A DNA stretch of 64,000 nucleotides from Littorina saxatilis. Its lineage: Eukaryota > Mollusca > Gastropoda > Littorinimorpha > Littorinidae. The notes under the pieces were generated by a model. That model did no database searches and had not been told where the DNA came from. It saw only the letters and a list, made by a program, of their open reading frames with translations. A program made the translations under genes and the position numbers. The DNA lies in contig NC_090248.1 of NCBI RefSeq assembly GCF_037325665.1, forward strand, positions 13,811,252 to 13,875,251, read 5' to 3'. Below, one piece after another: positions 33,408 through 45,038 of this stretch (its first letter is position 1; each line of letters begins with the position of its first letter).

Positions 33408-33462
33408 TTTTAGCTCCTAGTTGACATGGTTTTCATGTCTGGTCGCCATCTTGTGTGTGTGT

Positions 33463-33606
33463 CTGAAATAAACTTTCCTAGACGAATTTGTATTCTGTCT
33501 TCGCAAAATACTTCACTAGGTTTATTGTTGGAATACTTTATATCTATATTTGATAGATCCTTTATAAAATCATTTCGCAGTTCAGTGAACTTTTGACATC
33601 CGTCTA
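33463..33606 (-). mobile_element. Extra fragment of the same LINE's ORF2 end
   Basis: About 144 bp differing by one base from 27,261-27,404, same strand, placed directly upstream of the LINE's 5' end. It contains the very C-terminus of ORF2 but not the 3' tail. Confidence 0.93.
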
Positions 33607-33615
33607 GTACACATA

Positions 33616-33628
33616 GTGGTGTATGTGC

Positions 33629-33695
<67 letters not shown>
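33616..33695. repeat. (GT)n microsatellite
   Basis: GT run with a few GC steps at its start. Confidence 0.97.
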
Positions 33696-33696
<1 letters not shown>

Positions 33697-34378
33697 ACCT
33701 GCGATCCAGCCAAGTTTAGAGCAACCTAGCTGTCTCAGCCTCATCATGTGCATGGCTTCGTTTAATATATGACTATACAGTTACGTATACATCTTACCAC
33801 TACCACTCTTGGTCATCTGTATGGTACCGGTGGTACGATTCAGATAATTCGTGGTACGATATGCATGACTACATATAAAATTAAATGTGTGTGTTTGTTG
33901 TGAACGGTTTTCAGCAAGCAAAAGCAGAGAAAAATGGATTGCGTGTGTTTTGTGTTACCAATGGGCACACAAAAAGTGCACATCAAGTGAGGGTTTCACT
34001 TACATTTGCCACCATTGTGATGATTCCAGTGAATAGACACTTGACTGTCAAAACAGTGATTTGAAAGTAAATAGCCTGATTTTGCGTAAGTGTTGCCATG
34101 CTGTGTGCTGCAAATTTTGGACTAAAACGGTTTTGTTGTATTGTTTATATTTGAATAAAACAGGTCATGCCTATCGTACCTGCGGGTTATTGTAATAGTA
34201 ACGGTGGTACGAATCCAGTGACCTGGTGGTACTTATTGAAGACCCAGTCTTTTGATTCCTATATACCTTTCGAAGGAAAAGAACAACATTTTGTGGTGTC
34301 TAATGTGTGTACCATCTGGTAATATAAAACATACTATGTACATGGTAGAACCATATTGGCACTATGCAAGGTGCAAGT

Positions 34379-34575
34379 TAGTTAGTTAGTTAGTTGTTGT
34401 TTTGGGGGTCCACGCGGCGGACCATATAGGCCAAATCAGGACCCCACAAGTTTAACATTACACATATTTGAATTAAACCAATTTTACTGAACAAAATTAG
34501 GAACGTCACCCGAAGGGAACATAAAGCTAAATCGAAACCCAACGTGTCAAGGATTTTTAAAATTCAAATCTTTGT
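34379..34575. repeat. Unknown repeat, uninterrupted copy
   Basis: (TTAG)n start, then 'gggtccacgcggcggaccatatagg' and 'aggaccccacaagtttaac'. This is the empty-site version of the repeat at 14,222-15,200 and proves the LINE insertion there. Confidence 0.8.
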
Positions 34576-35084
34576 GCCTGTTATTTCGACCCCAAAAGCT
34601 AATTTTTGTCTTTCTATGCCTATGCTGTGAGACATAATCGCTATTATTTCTTTGAGAAAAAAAGGTAGAAAGAACGATTTACGACTCCAACATTTTTTCG
34701 ATTTTGTGATAATTGTTTTGATTCTGACAGGAGACAGTCAGGTTTTTATTGGTTGCTATGGTAACCGTACTGGCTACAGTTACATAATTATGCTCAGTAG
34801 TTATAGAGTTATACTTGCCTAGCTCTAAAGAGACACATTTGTAACATGTTATGTTCAAGGAAAACATTCCCTTTCTTTTTTTGAACTTTGTTTTGTCGGT
34901 GTATTCATGACAAGACTTTTCAGTTATTTATAGATACAGGTAATTTGTTATTATGCGGACAGAAGTACACGGATATCGTATTTATGTAGACGCTGCGGTA
35001 ACACACAGGTGCACTCGGGTGTGACCGCCAATATAGTACAAGGCCTGAAACTTTCCACGCTGCTTGTGCATATTATGTATCTGT

Positions 35085-35087
35085 AGG

Positions 35088-35131
<44 letters not shown>
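35085..35131. repeat. (GT)n microsatellite
   Basis: Pure GT run; flanks 34,576-35,829 show nothing else recognisable. Confidence 0.95.
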
Positions 35132-35132
<1 letters not shown>

Positions 35133-35829
35133 CTTGGGATGTGTGTGTGAGAGAGAAAGAGCCGATTTGTCCTTCGCTGGGGGTATGCAGTACCGTGGCA
35201 TTGCACTTCAACTTTAATTAGTAGTAGTACAGACCTGTACGGTCAAAGGGATGATGCGTAAAGGGAAAGGCTTTCAGATCGCTTTCATAAGATTCTGCGT
35301 TACAAATAATGCTGCTCACGCGCAGGAGGTCGGCTTTGCAAAAGAAAGTATTTTGAGAGCGTAATTAAATATCGCAGAACGTGACGGGCGAAGAAACTGA
35401 GAGCACCCTTTGTGATGGTTAGTTTAGTTTTTTTCCATTGAGTTACTTCCTGTTTTTGTGTACGTGATGAACATCACTATAGGGGGTCGCGTCATTGATG
35501 GCGCTTCCGTCTTTTCGCCAGGCGGCACTTGTTCATTACTTTTTGTTGCCCACACCCGTGAGAGGCAGCGCCTGTAGAAACGTATTCGCTCACTTTAATC
35601 AATTTAATTTCTACACTTATGCGTTTTCGAGTAAATTGTGGCCGGTGCGTCTAGATTAAGGTACTTTGGATTCTTTAGATTCCCCAAATTCGCCAGGAAC
35701 TCCCACAAAATGGTCAAAGCAATAGTATCCCTCTAACGGGTAGCAATGGAACAGGTGTGACGGTAAATGTGCTGCAATTGAAAACAAAGTGATATGGATC
35801 TTGTAAGTGAATGAAACGAAGATTCGACC

Positions 35830-36238
35830 ATTTATCAATCAATCAATGAGTCTTATATCGCGCATATTCCGTGGGTACAGTTCTAGGCGCTCTGCAGTGA
35901 TGCCGTGTGAGATGAAATTTTATACGGCCAGTAGATTGCAGCCATTTCGGCGCATATTTACCTTTCACGGCCTATTATTCCAAGTCACACGGGTATAGTT
36001 AGACAATTATTAACTGTGCCTAAGCAATGTTGCCAGGAAAGACCCTTTTGTCAATCGTGGGATCTTTAACGTGCACACCCAATGTAGTGTACACGGGGGG
36101 AGGTTCGGACACCGAAGAGAGTCTGCACACAAAGTTGACTCTGTGAAATAAATTTCTGCCGAACCTGGGATCGAACTCACGCTGACAGCGGCCAACTGAA
36201 TACAAATCCAGCGCGCTACCGACTGAGCTATATCCCCG
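35830..36238 (-). mobile_element. Modular tRNA-SINE, family 2, 'TAGCTCAGTCGG' head
   Basis: Reverse-orientation copy of the 30,094 SINE: tRNA-like head at the right end (TAGCTCAGTCGG, GAGTTCGATCC), same body, (TGATTGAT)n tail at the left. No clear target duplication. Confidence 0.9.
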
Positions 36239-36429
36239 CAGGGTCCACCGTCCAAGTTCAACTTTAGTCGAATAAGTTGCCTGCACACCGTTGCCATTGG
36301 CGTGTTCTCCAGTCTAGTCATTTTTCTGAAGCTTAAGACTGTGTGGGTGGAAGGCTTTATGTACATGTTCTTTCAGTGGTCCACTTTTATGAGTGCTGCT
36401 GATAACTAAGTGGAACACACAACTGATTA

Positions 36430-36610
36430 CCCCCCTCCCCCCCCACACACACACACATATATATACAAACACACACACACACACTCAACAGAGAGAGAGA
36501 GAGGGGCAAAGAGACAGAGACAGACACTGAAAGAGACAGACGGACAGACAGACAGAGAGAGAAAGAGACAGAGAGGCTGACAGACTGACTGACTGACTGA
36601 CTGATCTTTA
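36430..36610. repeat. Mixed (CA), (GA), (GACT) simple repeats
   Basis: CACA and TATA runs, a GAGA run and a CTGACTGACTGA stretch. The following 36,611-38,900 is unique DNA without a recognised gene. Confidence 0.85.
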
Positions 36611-38932
36611 ATATATAAGGATAGAGGCACAGCCTAGTCTTACAACCTGTCCTTACTACATATCAAACACACACAAAACATCATATTACATGAAGTTATT
36701 ATATACATATAAGCGAAGCAAACAGAGAGACGATCAGACAAAACAACAAACTACAAGCCAATAAACTAATAAATAAAAAAGACAAATTCAAACAAACAAA
36801 CTAACAACACAAGAAGCATGCCTAATACAACATAGAGAAAGAGAGCGAGAGAGTATCAACTGCATACATATTTATGACGCAGCATTGAATACAAGCGTGC
36901 AGTTTATTGATGTTTTCAAAGTGCCGTTTTACAGCTGGGACTTGACAAAACAAAAGTGAGCCATTCAAATCGGGTAGCCCCAAATCACAGTAGCAATGAC
37001 TCGACTTGAACAGTCTTGAGTCGAGCGTTTGAAAATGCCTGAGCCTGAAGGCGGGTGTAACTTACACCTCTTGGTATCAGTCTGTCTTAGAGATGAGGAC
37101 GACAGTTGGCCACATGGCCAGAATAGCGCGCTGCATTTTCCTGCATAGAACTAAGGCGCGTCTGCTGCGACGGTGCCTGAGCTAAACATTGGTGGGCACT
37201 GCTCACAGCCCGGCACACGGCACTGTAAACATTCCCCGTCCCTTCACCTCTCTCGACACCATCCGCCCTACCCTTGGTCGCATGCCTGTGAAGGCTTACT
37301 AGTGCGTTTTGTTGACTCGGGAGCTGGATTTATCTTTAGCCGACACATTTTTTTAATCTGCTTCTTGACAGACTTATTTTTTTAAGGGTAATGTAGTCTT
37401 ACAAGAGTAGGTGGGGTTTTGCTTCTGAAGCTGCGTAAATGCCACAACTTAAAAGCTCGGTAAATGCCACGCGTGGGGTGGTTGAGTTTCAAACAAGCAA
37501 ACCATGTTTGTTCATTGATGTTTTTGAGCAAACCACCATTGCTATCTAGTACGTAATCGTGTTTGGGAGCACTGTTTAAAACACTTGTTGGCCGTTCAAT
37601 TGAACTTAACTTGATGAGTAAGAATGATCATCGTATCCTTCATACAGCCAGTTCTGCCTGTTGTCAGATTGTTTTATGTTAATTGCAAGTACCTGCACCT
37701 ACGTAGGGAAGTTTTTGTGTGATAATCATTAACAAAAAGTAAATTGTGTACGGAATGATTTTGGGATTCAGTTCTTTACTCCTAACACAACAATTTAGAA
37801 ACATTCTTGTAAATGTACACTCAGTAGAGCAGAATTACATTTGAATCCACAAAAATCCGGCCTATATGTTTACGGGAGGTACTGACAATTGCGAAGTGTT
37901 ATCATGCGTGTAAGACGGGTAGAGCGGGGCTGAAAAGAAACAGGAATGTACCCCATGTCAGTCACGAGTCGTTTCGCGACCTCCAACACACACACACACA
38001 CACCCTCAGCGCTTCAGTACTCGGTCAGCTGAAAGGCAAGGACTACTAGTCAGCAGTCCTTGCTGAAAGGGTAAACAACGACGGGTGACAGCGACACAGA
38101 GCAGACGCGCGTTGTTCGTACCTGCGAATTTAGTGGTGATAACGAAACTATATACCTTTACGTCCACACGACTAAACCTACTGACTGGTGGTGGGCTAAA
38201 CAAGGCGAAACTGCGAAGAAGAACAACAACTCCAAAGGGAAAAAACACTTTATATCCAAACTGTGTACCAATGTATCTATGATACCAGGTGCGCACAGCA
38301 GCGGCGAAGAAGGAAACAGTGGGACTAAAAGTACATGTACAACCGGCGGTCAGCGCAGTGTTCACATTAAATTAAGCGAGTTCAAACGTTGCTGGCAAAA
38401 ATACGGTCAGCTTAATATAGAGACTGAAAAGTGTTCATGGTCATGACCATTAGTCAGCAAGCATATATTGGTATAATGGCCAATGTTTGTCTGGGCTAAA
38501 CCTGGGAACAAAAAAGTCGATGCCCCTACCATCTAACACGAGAGAAAAAATCGAAACGAATGGCTGAATAAAACAAAACACTAATTTAGTTCACTGCAAA
38601 AGCTCGCTTGAAATGGTTTGTATCTCTGCCGCAGCTCAAGAATTAAACAAAGAAAACAGTTGCACTTGTGTTGTGATGAGATAAACAAAAAATACGATTT
38701 TGGTTTTATTCATTGGACATCTTGTTTGTGCAGGCCTTAGTTTTTGATACCTACTAGGTATTCATCTCACAAAAACAATTTAGTTCGATGTGAAAGTGTG
38801 TGTGTAGTCTATCTCAACACACTGTGCAGTATAATTCTGAGAATTCTGAAGAGCCAGTGAGAGTTTCACGGAAATTGAGAAGATTGCACTTGACTTCAAG
38901 CTTCAAACAGGGAAGATATTCAGTCTTTCGTC

Positions 38933-39020
38933 ATGGACGTCATCTTCATGAAACGCGTGACATCATCCACGGTTTGGACGACATTTGTTATTTGGAGTGC
39001 AGCTCACATTGTCGTTACTG
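38933..39020 (+). CDS. First coding exon: signal peptide of a small Cys-rich protein
   Basis: ATG in a fair context (gtcATGG) with an in-frame stop upstream at 38,891. It reads MDVIFMKRVTSSTVWTTFVI then WSAAHIVVT and ends G|GTGAGT, a consensus donor in phase 1. Basic n-region and a hydrophobic core suit a signal peptide. Phase-1 exit after the signal sequence is common in secreted proteins. The next in-frame exon by phase is 41,411-41,540. A role cannot be assigned. Confidence 0.6.
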
Positions 39021-40557
39021 GTGAGTGATTACCGTGTAACTAGTATTCTGAATGCGTGTGCATGCCGGGATCTCTCTTGACAGCAGGGATGGGCTCACAT
39101 ATTCTAGACACATCAGTAGATACATTTATACATTGACTTGAACTGAGGCCAACGGGGAAAACATTTCGTGTCTTCATCGTTATTAAATGCCTCACGGGAA
39201 TGCGGCTTATATCTGGAAGCAATTTTTGTTCTCCATGCTTGAGAGTTGTAAATTGTATTACATTGTACTGATTTTGCACTTGAAGTTCTCGTTCTCTACC
39301 GGCTATACCACCCTAGCCCCCTCAAATTATCAGGGCTGGTGGGAAAAATAGGAGCGAGCGGGTTACAGTAATGAAAGTTCGTCAATCAGTCGTAAGTTAA
39401 ACTTAGCCCAAACAAAATCAATCAATCAGTCAGTCAATCAATCAATCAATCAAGAAAAAGGAACAATGCTCTATCCTCCGTTTTTATTTGTTTACGGTAA
39501 AGTACATTAGTTGCCGATGTGTTCGTGTTCTACTATAAGTTTCGATCGAGGTGAAGCTCACCACTCAAATAATACGACAGGTTTGAAACTAGACTAAGCA
39601 CCTACAGCTAAGGTTGAACGCACGTACACTAGCTACAGCATTCAGTAAAACCAGTCACCCGTGTCGGTAAATAGCTACGGCCGGTATACATGTACCAGAA
39701 GACCCATTGACTGCGGGGTACAAGACTGTGTAATTTAGGGTAACACAACACTGCCTCCTTTGTATAAATCTTGTACAAGTACCAGATACGGATGAATTAG
39801 TTTCGGGACTGCCACGAAGATTAAAACAACAAATACTGCTGCGTGATGGTTACACTTCTTAAAAAAAATGTTTCAGGCACGCTCATCGCTGGTACGTTTA
39901 TGAAAAAGGATAAAACACTAAAAAAGCAAAAACAGAAAGCCGTTTCTTTTTTTTTTTAATAGCGAATGACCATAGCATGCCACGCCGGTATGGGCCAGTT
40001 CGATCCAAGAAGACTTTCAATGTAAAGAATGAGAAACAGAAATAAAGATTGACAGTTAGAGAAGACTGAGAGAGTTTCTGTCCCTTCAAGATTTTGTTTC
40101 TATTTATTTATTTATTTATTTTTGTAGGCATACATTTTCCACAACCCGATGGCCCGTTAACATTTAAACAACTTGCTGTCTTGCAAAAAACACCGTGTTT
40201 GTAATAATACTTCAATGCAGGTAATCTTACCGAAAGCCTTCAGTCACTCAAACATTATGGCAAGAACAATGTACCGTAGAATGGCGGACGGAGGAAGGAC
40301 ATCAACCAAAAAACATTTGTACCCAGGCCTGCTCATACCGCGAAGGAACCTACCCCCTCCTGAAAACAAATGAAACACGCCAATTAAGGTTGATGCCTAA
40401 GCGTGAAGTGGTTCAGCCTTAATCTGGGTCACAACAAACTTCCCTGCGGGTCCCACTGCGAGGTACGGAAGACGTAGTTTGAGGAATGTCAAAGGAATCA
40501 AAACAAACCAACTTTAGTTGTAGATACTTTTTATTCGGTTATGTTTTGAAGCACATG

Positions 40558-41238
40558 CAGTGTCTGAACAGTAGTAGATGTAGTGCGCTGTGGATTTTAC
40601 AATGAAACTTGTCCTAGCTTTGACAGCTGTGTTGCAGTGTCTGAACAGTAGTAGATATGGTGCGCTGTGGGTTTTACAATGAAACTTGTCCTAGCTTTGA
40701 CAGCTGTGTTGCAGTGTCTGAACAGTAGTAGATATAGTGCGCTGTGGGTTTTACAATGAAACTTGTCCTAGCTTTGACAGCTGTGTTGCAGTGTCTGAAC
40801 AGTAGTAGATATAGTGCGCTGTGGGTTTTACAATGAAACTTGTCCTAGCTTTGACAGCTGTGTTGCAGTGTCTGAACAGTAGTAGATATGGTGCGCTGTG
40901 GGTTTTACAATAAAACTTGTCCAAGCTTTGACAGCTGTGTTGCAGTGTCTGAACAGTAGTAGATATAGTGCGCTGTGGGTTTTACAATGAAACTTGTCCT
41001 AGCTTTGACAGCTGTGTTGGAGTGTCTGAACAGTAGTAGATATAGTGCGCTGTGGGTTTTACAATGAAACTTGTCCTAGCTTTGACAGCTGTGTTGCAGT
41101 GTCTGAACAGTAGTAGATATAGTGCGCTGTGGGTTTTACAATGAAACTTGTCCTAGCTTTGACAGCTGTGTTGCAGTGTCTGAACAGTAGTAGATATAGT
41201 GCGCTGTGGGTTTTACAATGAAACTTGTCCTAGCTTTG
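40558..41238. repeat. 77-bp tandem repeat, about 8.8 copies
   Basis: Units start CAGTGTCTGAACAGTAG; copies begin at 40,558, 40,635, 40,712 and so on to 41,174, with very few mismatches. It lies in the intron before the exon at 41,411. Confidence 0.97.
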
Positions 41239-41276
41239 CGCGAGTTACTGAAACACATTCAGGGTGACCCACACAC

Positions 41277-41318
41277 ATACACACACACACACACACACAC
41301 GCGCGCGCGCGGTAGACT
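41277..41318. repeat. (CA)n(CG)n
   Basis: CA run followed by GCGCGCGC, just upstream of the Cys-rich exon. Confidence 0.9.
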
Positions 41319-41410
41319 GACGCGGGTACCGAGTTATTTCCTCATTTGTTTGATCACTGTTGTTACTGTCACTCTGTCCTCATGCAATATTTTGCTCTGC
41401 TTCCTGACAG

Positions 41411-41540
41411 TAAAATCCGACGATAACGATGACGACCACACAACCACCAGAAACAACGAAGACGACCACTGTGGTGGAAACTGCAGCTACGGTTGCTGTG
41501 GCAACAACGAGTGCTGCGACTCCTCTGGCAGTATTCCTAG
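41411..41540 (+). CDS. Second coding exon: acidic linker and Cys-rich motif
   Basis: Acceptor ctgcttcctgacag; donor CCTAG|GTGAGG. Entered in phase 1 from 38,933-39,020 it reads VKSDDNDDDHTTTRNNEDDH, then CGGNCSYGCCGNNECC, then DSSGSIP, and exits in phase 2. The spacing C-x3-C-x3-CC-x4-CC resembles the juxtamembrane Cys motif of small single-pass proteins such as TMEM92/VOPP1/WBP1/CYYR1-type proteins, in which a membrane helix and a PPxY tail follow. I found no such exon downstream within the window. The other frame, Thr-rich, would start with a stop if spliced in phase 0. Confidence 0.55.
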
Positions 41541-41549
41541 GTGAGGGAT

Positions 41550-41990
<441 letters not shown>

Positions 41991-42292
41991 GCTGAAAAAA
42001 CCCGGATGTATGACTGGTATCCTCCTAGATCATCTCACATTTCTTGTTCTTCTGCTTCGTCTTCTTTTTCTTTTCTTACAATTATAACTAGAGACATTTT
42101 GTCCGCTTTTTTTTTTTAATTAAAAACAAAATCAATATCTGGAAAAAAAATCATGACACTCAGCCTGACGTTAAAGTAAGACAAAGCACATCCTGTTCAA
42201 TCCTACAGACAGACAACCTTTCTCTTCTTGTTCTTGCTCTGCCTGTCTTTCAGTCTTTCAGTTTGTCTGTCTGTCTGTTTATTTCTCTCAGA

Positions 42293-42294
42293 CA

Positions 42295-42366
<72 letters not shown>

Positions 42367-42605
42367 CCTCCCTCCCTCTCTCTCTCCCTCCACCCATTGC
42401 ACACCGGTTGGACCGTACATAAGGTAACGTTAAATTATGCTTGTGCAACGTATGTGGGAGTATCACTTATAACCTCAGGGTATCTCTTATCCTGTTGCGC
42501 ATCTATAGACTAGAGACAGCGCTGGTTACACTAAAACATGGATCGGGAACTTCAGTACGTACGTACTTAGGACTACCGCGGCTGTGCTTGCAAGTTTGGA
42601 TAGTT
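42293..42605. repeat. (CT)n followed by a decayed copy of the 2,957 element
   Basis: CT run at 42,293-42,363, then 'attgcacaccggt..gaccg', 'acgttaaatta' and 'acatggatcgggaac...ccgcggctgtgcttgcaag', the same order as at 2,925-3,155. The long inverted repeats are not preserved. Confidence 0.65.
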
Positions 42606-42849
42606 CTTTCTTTCTCATTTGATCCGAGTTTTATCTGTCTCATTAAATGCCATTTTTCTACCTACTACACATATAATTTTCCTAATTGATTCCCGAAGAT
42701 AAGTTAGTTTCGCTTCCACGTTTCGGTTTTCACTAATTCAACATGGCCGGCGTCGGCAATGCATCTTTGATCATCATCTTCTTCCGAAGAGGACTGGGTT
42801 CTTGCTGTGGTTGAGTCACTGTTACCGATAGTGGTTAGCTCCGGCAAAC

Positions 42850-43147
42850 AGGGAGATTAAAAAGGTGGGGAGGTTTAAAACTATGCGGTACAGGGGAGAG
42901 TGCGTTCAAGGGCGGGCTCTCATGCCCGACTGCACTGAGGAAACTGTGTCCGAGACGGGAGCGAAGGAGGGGCCTGCTTCGGCCGATGAACAAAGAAACT
43001 GTGATCGAACAAGTATGGTGTTACAAGGGGAAAGACCCGCAAAGTGAACTTAGTTGCCAAAGCCCGAAGTGTGACGACGGACTCGGTTTCCAGCAACTGT
43101 CCACCGACTCAGCGGCAAAATATGAGTTGACACGTCCGAGGTGAAAG
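42850..43147 (+). ncRNA. Candidate spliced RNA, first exon (start uncertain)
   Basis: Higher-GC stretch ending GAGGTGAAAG|GTAATAG, a good donor. Contains an ORF of 60 codons that stops well before the donor, so it does not obviously code through the splice site. The 5' end is a guess. Confidence 0.4.
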
Positions 43148-43733
43148 GTAATAGTCTCTTCTTATTAGAATGAAGGTCATTGTTTATGACTAAAATACAG
43201 TAGAATCACATAATGCACGAAGGAATGGAACATGTACATGGAATAAGATTGTCCGTCCACTAAGACACATTCCTAAAGGTGGAACCAACATCCTGACGGC
43301 TATGCAGAGGAAGTGTTCTTTTTAAGAAATGCATTCAAATAAAACAAATAGGGAAATGCCCACTGAACAGAAACACCCAGGCTCCTGATTTTTGGTATGA
43401 ATCCAAGTTGAGAGAGATCAGCTGAGCTAGGATTTTACATGGAATAAGATCATCCCTCCACTTGCATACAATGTATACAACCAGAAATGAAGATACAGTG
43501 TGCTTGATGTGGTGATCAAGTGACATTTTGCTATGAATGTGTTTAAGCAACTAGTAGCTTCTTCAGCGTTAATTCATTAAACAATCACTCTTATTCTTAG
43601 CACATAGAGCACATTGAATGAGTGTGTGCATGTGTGTGTGTGTGTTTGTTATTGCAATGTAAGACCTTATAATATAAATATACACAAATTATAACACATG
43701 CTGGGATTCTAAATATGTTCTGTTTACTTGCAG

Positions 43734-43802
43734 GTCTCAGTTATTACCAAGCCCTGCCTCATTCTTCCCGCAACACTGACATGGTGCTGTTGTAGAACAC
43801 AA
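43734..43802 (+). ncRNA. Candidate spliced RNA, exon 2
   Basis: Acceptor ttctgtttacttgcag and donor ACACAA|GTAAGT. 69 nt; two of three frames have stops. Confidence 0.5.
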
Positions 43803-44944
43803 GTAAGTCCTTTGATCATTTCCAAAATACACTAGTGCAATAGCTTGTGAGTGCAACTGGTGGTAATGAGAATATTTTACCACAAAAGGCTAAAGTACAA
43901 ATAACAGATTTATTATGTTGGAAAAAGAAGTAAGCCAGAGCAAGTGATTAGTGTACCAGTTAGCTAGGGTGGATGTATTATATAATTACAATTTACAGTC
44001 AGCATAGAATGTTGAGGACAGTCTAGAATTTTTCTCGCCCTGTGAATTCAACTGCAAATCAGATGGCATGAAGAAATCAATGTTATATTATGCTCTGCAT
44101 TGAGTGAACCATCTCCTGTCATTCTGAGTGACACATCTCTTTAACTGAAAAACATGCCAGTAATTAAATCCAGGCTACATGGGGATGGAAAATGACCCTG
44201 GCAATTTCAACCTCTGAATGATTGTGTCTTTGTGTAGCAGGATTATGGATCTTCACAAGCCTTAGTTCATTTGTCTGTACATGTGTATCATGTATGGCGG
44301 TATAAGTTAATACTATTAGTCAATTTCAAATAGCAGAGTTATTTTCAGAGCTTTCTAACTTCAAACCCTGTGGAATCTATAGTTTGTAAATGTGATTTAA
44401 AGGGTATTTTGACTTTGACTCCGAGTTTCTTTCTTGCAAAGTCATTCTTTTCTCATTCAAGGGACTAAACCACTACATGTACTGATGACTGCCTGCATCA
44501 GGGTTATAATTTATGAAGAAGTCAAAATGCACAATATATCAGTTTACAATTTAAAGGCCCACTTGCCTTGTCACTACAGTATAATGTGGCTATGCTTTAA
44601 CATGGAATCCCTCATCTTGGCCACATACAAAACATTATATATTCAGTGACTGCTTGCTGTGGTGAGTTAAAATGTGTGATGAAATATTTTCACAAAAAGG
44701 TACCAGTGTTGCTAACAAAACTAATTCTTTAACAAACAAACAAAAACCACTCTGCACAGAGAGCATTCAAGCTGATCTATGTTGCTATTCGTCCAAGTAG
44801 AGGGATGATCTTATCCCAAGTAAAAGCCTGACAAGATCTGAGACTGTGAAGCAAAATGTTTTTACATGGTAAAGTAAGCCTTTAACGAGCAAATATGTCT
44901 ATTGCACTGGGTGTTTTATTATTATTGTATCATTTTTCTTTCAG

Positions 44945-45038
44945 GTAGTCTCTCTTTAAACTGACTTTCTACACCATGGTGTCTCTGGCAGTGTTATATT
45001 GGCAGAAGACAGTTGGAACTGGATTCCTCATTTAGATG
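44945..45038 (+). ncRNA. Candidate spliced RNA, exon 3
   Basis: Strong acceptor (atcatttttctttcag) and donor TAGATG|GTAGGC. All three frames contain a stop within the first 20 bases, so it is non-coding or untranslated. Confidence 0.52.

Larger units (their letters stand above)
27207..33450 (-). mobile_element. Near full-length LINE (APE-type non-LTR retrotransposon)
   Basis: The parts lie in order on the minus strand. A short 5' end ('aagATGGCGACC', ATG at about 33,447) is followed by ORF1 (hybrid-binding domain, zinc finger, coiled coil, SGNH hydrolase), an 18-residue repeat region, APE endonuclease, reverse transcriptase, and a C-terminal CCHC-like knuckle. AATAAA and an (ATTCT)n tail close it. 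A SINE interrupts the endonuclease at 30,094-30,508. About half a dozen stops or frame breaks make it inactive. An ORF1 esterase is best known from the CR1 group, but I cannot fix the clade by eye. Confidence 0.9.

Noticed and set aside
37188-37291. Terminal coding exon (PAHGTVNIPRPFTSL...)
   Set aside because: A short open frame after 'tgctcacag', but the sequence before it is not pyrimidine-rich and no upstream exon fits.
38006-38365. 119-codon minus-strand ORF
   Set aside because: No family features, Cys/Phe/Arg scatter typical of chance, and a similar-sized ORF on the other strand.
41429-41540. Thr-rich, mucin-like ORF (MTTTQPPETTKTTT...)
   Set aside because: It is an alternative frame of the exon at 41,411. 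Spliced in phase 0 it would begin with TAA, while phase 1 from the upstream exon selects the Cys-rich frame.
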